From Alicyclobacillus suci (lineage in GTDB: Bacteria > Bacillota > Bacilli > Alicyclobacillales > Alicyclobacillaceae), in the NCBI RefSeq assembly GCF_017329615.1, contig NZ_JAFMTW010000016.1, forward strand, positions 1 to 64,000: 64,000 nucleotides of DNA, written 5' to 3'. Positions 60,934-64,000 of the stretch are shown here, piece by piece. The position numbers were made by a program, and so were the translations under genes. The notes beneath the pieces were generated by a model that saw nothing but the letters and a program-made list of their open reading frames with translations, did no database searches and had not been told where the DNA came from. Numbering within the stretch: position 1 is the stretch's first letter; each line of letters opens with the position of its first letter.

Positions 60934-62787
60934 ATGCTGAGATGGAACTGGGCGAGTTTACAACCACTTGCAAAGGCCGATGCGGATAACGCCAAGAAGG
61001 TGCGGTCGCGGGACGAAATTGACGACAAATATAAGTGGAATCTCGCCGCGATTTATCCGAGCCAAGAAGCCTGGGAAAAAGACGCAGAGAAATTGGAGCA
61101 GTTGCTCGCCAAGTTTACGGCGATGCAAGGAACCTTAAGTGAGTCAAGTGACAAGTTGCTTCAGGCTTTCCGGCTGGACGACGAAATTGGTCAGGTGTCC
61201 GGTAAGCTGTATGTGTACGCCAAAATGCACTTGGATGAGGATACGTCGAACGCCGAAGCCCAGGCTTTGCAAGACCGGGCATTTAGCTTACTTGTGAAGG
61301 TGCAAGCGGCAATGGCGTTCTTCACGCCGGAAATTCTCGCCATTGATGAGGCGAAACTGCAGGCGATGCTCGATGAGAACAAAGATCTGCAGTTGTATCG
61401 GTTTGCGTTGCAGGAAATCACGCGGGAGAAAGAGCACGTCTTAAGCCCGGAACAAGAACAATTGTTAGCGTCGTTTGGCGAGGTATTGCATGCGCCAAGC
61501 GAGATTTTCTCGATGTTCAACAACGCAGATATGGTTTTCCCCACGATTCGCGACGAAGACGGCGAAGAAGTGGAAATTACGCACGGACGCTATATTCAAT
61601 TGCTGGAAAGCAAGAACCGCGACGTGCGTAAAAACGCGTTTGAAGCCGTCTATGCGACATATGCGAAGCACCGGAACACGGTGAGCGCGATTTATTCCGC
61701 CAACGTCAAACGAGGTGTCGTCAATGCGCGCGTGCGCAATTTTCCGTCTGCCCGTGCGGCGTCTTTGCACTCGGACAATGTACCGATTGCGGTGTACGAC
61801 AATCTGGTCGACACCGTACACGAATTCCTCCCGTCGCTGCACAAATATCTGAAGCTGCGGGCGAAAGTATTGGGCTTAAGCGACCTTCAAATGTACGATC
61901 TCTACACCCCAATGGTACAGGACATCGACTGGAAGGTCCCGTACGAAGACGCGAAACAGACGGTCCTCAAAGCGGTTCAAGTGCTTGGGGAAGACTACCG
62001 CAACATCGCCGAAAGTGGCCTGAACAGCGGTTGGGTCGATGTTTACGAGAACAAGGGCAAGCGCAGCGGGGCTTACTCTTGGGGGGCGTACGGCACGCAT
62101 CCGTATATGCTCTTAAATTATCATGATTCGCTCGACAACATGTTCACCCTCGCCCACGAGTTGGGGCACTCGATGCACAGTTATTTTTCGCGCAAGACGC
62201 AGCCATACGTCTACTCCGATTACACGATTTTCGTCGCGGAAGTGGCGTCGACTTGCAACGAAGCGCTGCTGCTCGACTATTTGCTCAAGACGACGGACGA
62301 CAAGACCAAACGCGCGTATCTAATCAACCATCAGTTAGAGACGATTCGCGGGACGTTGTATCGGCAGACGATGTTCGCTGAGTTCGAAAAACTGACGCAC
62401 GAACGCGTCGAAGAGGGCGGCGCCCTGACCACGGAATGGTTGGATGAAACGTACTACGGGCTGAATCAGGCGTTTTTTGGCGCGGCATGCAATGTCAACG
62501 AGCAGATTGCCTACGAGTGGATGCGGATACCGCACTTTTATACACCGTTTTACGTCTATAAGTATGCGACGGGTATCTCGGCGGCCATCGCGTTGTCGCG
62601 TCGCATTTTGACGGAAGGCGATGCGGCTGTGAAAGATTATTTGTCGTTCCTCTCCTCCGGCAGTTCCGATTACTCCATCGAACTGCTGCGTAAAGCAGGT
62701 GTCGACATGGCGTCGCCAGAACCTGTGCAAGAAGCGTTGCGCGAGTTCGATAAGTTGGTCGACGAGTTGGCGTCGCTCATTCAATAA
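60934..62787 (+). CDS. pepF: Oligoendopeptidase F (M3 family)
   Basis: 617 residues. A helical N-terminal domain (about 1-200) is followed by the M3 zinc peptidase domain. The catalytic site is HELGH at residues 408-412, with the third ligand Glu in FVAEVASTCNEALL. It cleaves oligopeptides of roughly 7-17 residues in the cytosol. GAGGAGGG precedes the ATG. A terminator hairpin follows. It may share a transcript with the Pdp-Cdd gene, whose stop is 26 bases upstream. Confidence 0.94.
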   Translation: MLRWNWASLQPLAKADADNAKKVRSRDEIDDKYKWNLAAIYPSQEAWEKDAEKLEQLLAKFTAMQGTLSESSDKLLQAFRLDDEIGQVSGKLYVYAKMHLDEDTSNAEAQALQDRAFSLLVKVQAAMAFFTPEILAIDEAKLQAMLDENKDLQLYRFALQEITREKEHVLSPEQEQLLASFGEVLHAPSEIFSMFNNADMVFPTIRDEDGEEVEITHGRYIQLLESKNRDVRKNAFEAVYATYAKHRNTVSAIYSANVKRGVVNARVRNFPSARAASLHSDNVPIAVYDNLVDTVHEFLPSLHKYLKLRAKVLGLSDLQMYDLYTPMVQDIDWKVPYEDAKQTVLKAVQVLGEDYRNIAESGLNSGWVDVYENKGKRSGAYSWGAYGTHPYMLLNYHDSLDNMFTLAHELGHSMHSYFSRKTQPYVYSDYTIFVAEVASTCNEALLLDYLLKTTDDKTKRAYLINHQLETIRGTLYRQTMFAEFEKLTHERVEEGGALTTEWLDETYYGLNQAFFGAACNVNEQIAYEWMRIPHFYTPFYVYKYATGISAAIALSRRILTEGDAAVKDYLSFLSSGSSDYSIELLRKAGVDMASPEPVQEALREFDKLVDELASLIQ

Positions 62788-62874
62788 GGCGCGATTGGAT
62801 AGGGCAAGGGTCTGGTGCCACTCGTGTTTACCGGCAATTGGCATCGTATCCGTGCGCTAAGATGCGAGGGAATT

Positions 62875-62921
62875 GGGGCTGTCTGGGAAGTCCGTCATAA
62901 GACGGCTGCCGGGACGGCCCC
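62875..62921 (+). terminator. Hairpin terminator after pepF
   Basis: GGGGCTGTC pairs with GACGGCCCC (one wobble) around an inner CCGTC-ATAA-GACGG stem, followed by GTTTGTTGCTTTC. Confidence 0.7.
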
Positions 62922-63015
62922 GTTTGTTGCTTTCTGGGAAGGGAAGCGTAGTGGTTCAGTGCATCCACGGGCGCATCCGCGAAGCCAATGCCGCCATGCG
63001 AGCGTCATCATCATC

Positions 63016-64000
63016 TCACGATCTCGGCAGGTACACGGTCACCGTCGTCCCCTCGCCGACGGTCGAGTCGACCTGAAGGTGGCCGCGGTGCGCCTCGATG
63101 ATATGCTTGCTGACGAACATTCCGAGGCCTGTCCCATTTGACTTCGTCGTCTGAAACGGGCGGAACAGGTGGTGCATGTCGGAGATGCCACAGCCGTTGT
63201 CGCGGATGGTGATGGTGACGTAATCAGCGAACTCCTGCAACACAATGTCGACGACGCCATCTTTGTCACAAGCGTGGACGGCGTTTTGCAACAAGTTGAT
63301 GAGCACTTGCTTGATGCGGTTTTCCTGTACGGAGAGGTAAACGCAGGTCGAGGGAACCTTGTAATTCAACAGAACCCCGCACAGGCTTGCCTCTGGGCGC
63401 AAAAATTGATAGACCGAGTAGGTCACGTCGCGGATGTCGACGAATTCGAGCGATTCGTCATCCGGGCGGGCCATCCCCATAAAATCCTGCAAAAGCGTGT
63501 GAATTCTGTCCAACTCGCGAATCGTCAACTCGACAAACTCTTTGTCCTCGGGTTCGCAGCGCTGCTCGAATAGTTGCAGAAACCCGCGAGCCGTCGTGAG
63601 CGGATTGCGAATTTCGTGTGCAATGCCCGCGCTGAGAGAGGCGAGGGAGCGATTCTTTTCAAATTCGGTCAATTGATTCTCTAGTTTTTCGCCTTTGTCT
63701 GAAACGTAGCGTCCACCTGCAGCCATCAGGTCCAGCGAACACATTCGCTCAATCGCGTACACCGCCGTTCCCAACATGCTGTGGAGGTGCGCTTGGTCGT
63801 ACGTTTTCGGGATGGAGAGAATCAACTTAAAATGCGCCAAGGCCACCGGTTGGCTGAATTCCGCGGCGGCGCTCCACCAGTCGTTCCCAAGGTCGAATAC
63901 GCACACAGGCTGTACAGAGCCGACAGGCACATGCGCCGACGTCGCACTGACTCGATAGGGCTGTCCAATCTGCTTTTGCAGCAGAGGTTTCAGTTGGGAC
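63016..64000 (-). CDS. Sensor histidine kinase, 5' part beyond window
   Basis: At least 328 residues; the frame has no stop up to 64000, so the start lies outside. The N-terminal part seen is a sensor-like domain of unknown type. The HisKA domain has LSAGIAHEIRNPLTTARGFL with the phospho-acceptor His; the ATPase domain has IKQVLINLLQNAVHA (N box), IRDNGCGIS (G1) and KSNGTGLGMFVSKHII (G2). The layout resembles sporulation-type Kin kinases of Bacillota (HEIRNPLT with no HAMP domain), but the target is not known. It converges with pepF. Confidence 0.88.
   Translation of the reverse strand, partial: SQLKPLLQKQIGQPYRVSATSAHVPVGSVQPVCVFDLGNDWWSAAAEFSQPVALAHFKLILSIPKTYDQAHLHSMLGTAVYAIERMCSLDLMAAGGRYVSDKGEKLENQLTEFEKNRSLASLSAGIAHEIRNPLTTARGFLQLFEQRCEPEDKEFVELTIRELDRIHTLLQDFMGMARPDDESLEFVDIRDVTYSVYQFLRPEASLCGVLLNYKVPSTCVYLSVQENRIKQVLINLLQNAVHACDKDGVVDIVLQEFADYVTITIRDNGCGISDMHHLFRPFQTTKSNGTGLGMFVSKHIIEAHRGHLQVDSTVGEGTTVTVYLPRS

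Overview
The window is one chromosomal segment of about 50-53% GC from an aerobic Gram-positive bacterium of the Bacillota. The gene families and layout (lutRABC, a ycnJI-like copper pair, PrsA foldase, DUF378 protein, soluble YfmS-like chemoreceptor, CheX/CheY, MarR-azoreductase, PepF, class I fumarase) look most like Alicyclobacillaceae. That placement is inferred from gene content only. No rRNA, tRNA, CRISPR array or intact mobile element was seen. Genes are dense; strong GGAGG ribosome sites are common and many starts are GTG or TTG.

Layout. (1) 1-6,960: an MFS remnant, a class II aldolase, then a LysR regulator divergent from a set made of a beta-hydroxyacid dehydrogenase, an aldehyde dehydrogenase, an ACS-type permease and an AHL/gamma-lactone-lactonase-like metallohydrolase. 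(2) 7,350-11,420: a HTH/molybdate-binding-domain regulator followed by a tungstate/molybdate ABC transporter. (3) 11,423-20,755: a sigma-54 activator with a non-Fis C-terminus, followed by two divergent units that both have -24/-12 promoters: an M20 peptidase on the minus strand, and SDR / M28-like hydrolase / MHS permease / SDR / polysaccharide-deacetylase-like protein on the plus strand. An inverted-repeat candidate enhancer lies between them. (4) 20,843-26,461: a sigma-A-type promoter and an operon of HpaB-like and DszA/NtaA-like flavin monooxygenases, an AtoE-like carrier and a DszC/SfnB-like flavoprotein. (5) 26,600-27,980: a zinc alcohol dehydrogenase followed by a deleted semialdehyde dehydrogenase pseudogene. 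(6) 28,110-31,740: the lactate-utilisation operon lutRABC. (7) 31,920-38,467: aldo/keto reductase, then copper genes (YcnI-like, CopC-CopD fusion, a Met-rich membrane protein, CopA). (8) 38,476-42,447: a divergent two-component pair, a soluble chemoreceptor, CheX and CheY. (9) 42,566-45,260: a PanG-like reductase, panB and panC; panD lies 8 kb away at 53,440. (10) 45,463-64,000: central metabolism and housekeeping, including malic enzyme, PrsA, MarR-azoreductase, an MFS pump with a leader ORF, DAP decarboxylase, fumarase, a flippase-like protein, a pyrimidine-nucleoside phosphorylase/cytidine deaminase fusion, PepF and a histidine kinase cut by the window edge.

The most unusual items are the Pdp-Cdd fusion, the sigma-54 controlled divergent hydrolase/SDR locus with an M28-like protein that has lost the catalytic Glu-Glu pair, the monooxygenase cluster with no flavin reductase beside it, and the leader ORF upstream of the MFS pump. 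Functions of the catabolic loci are inferred from families; substrates are unknown.
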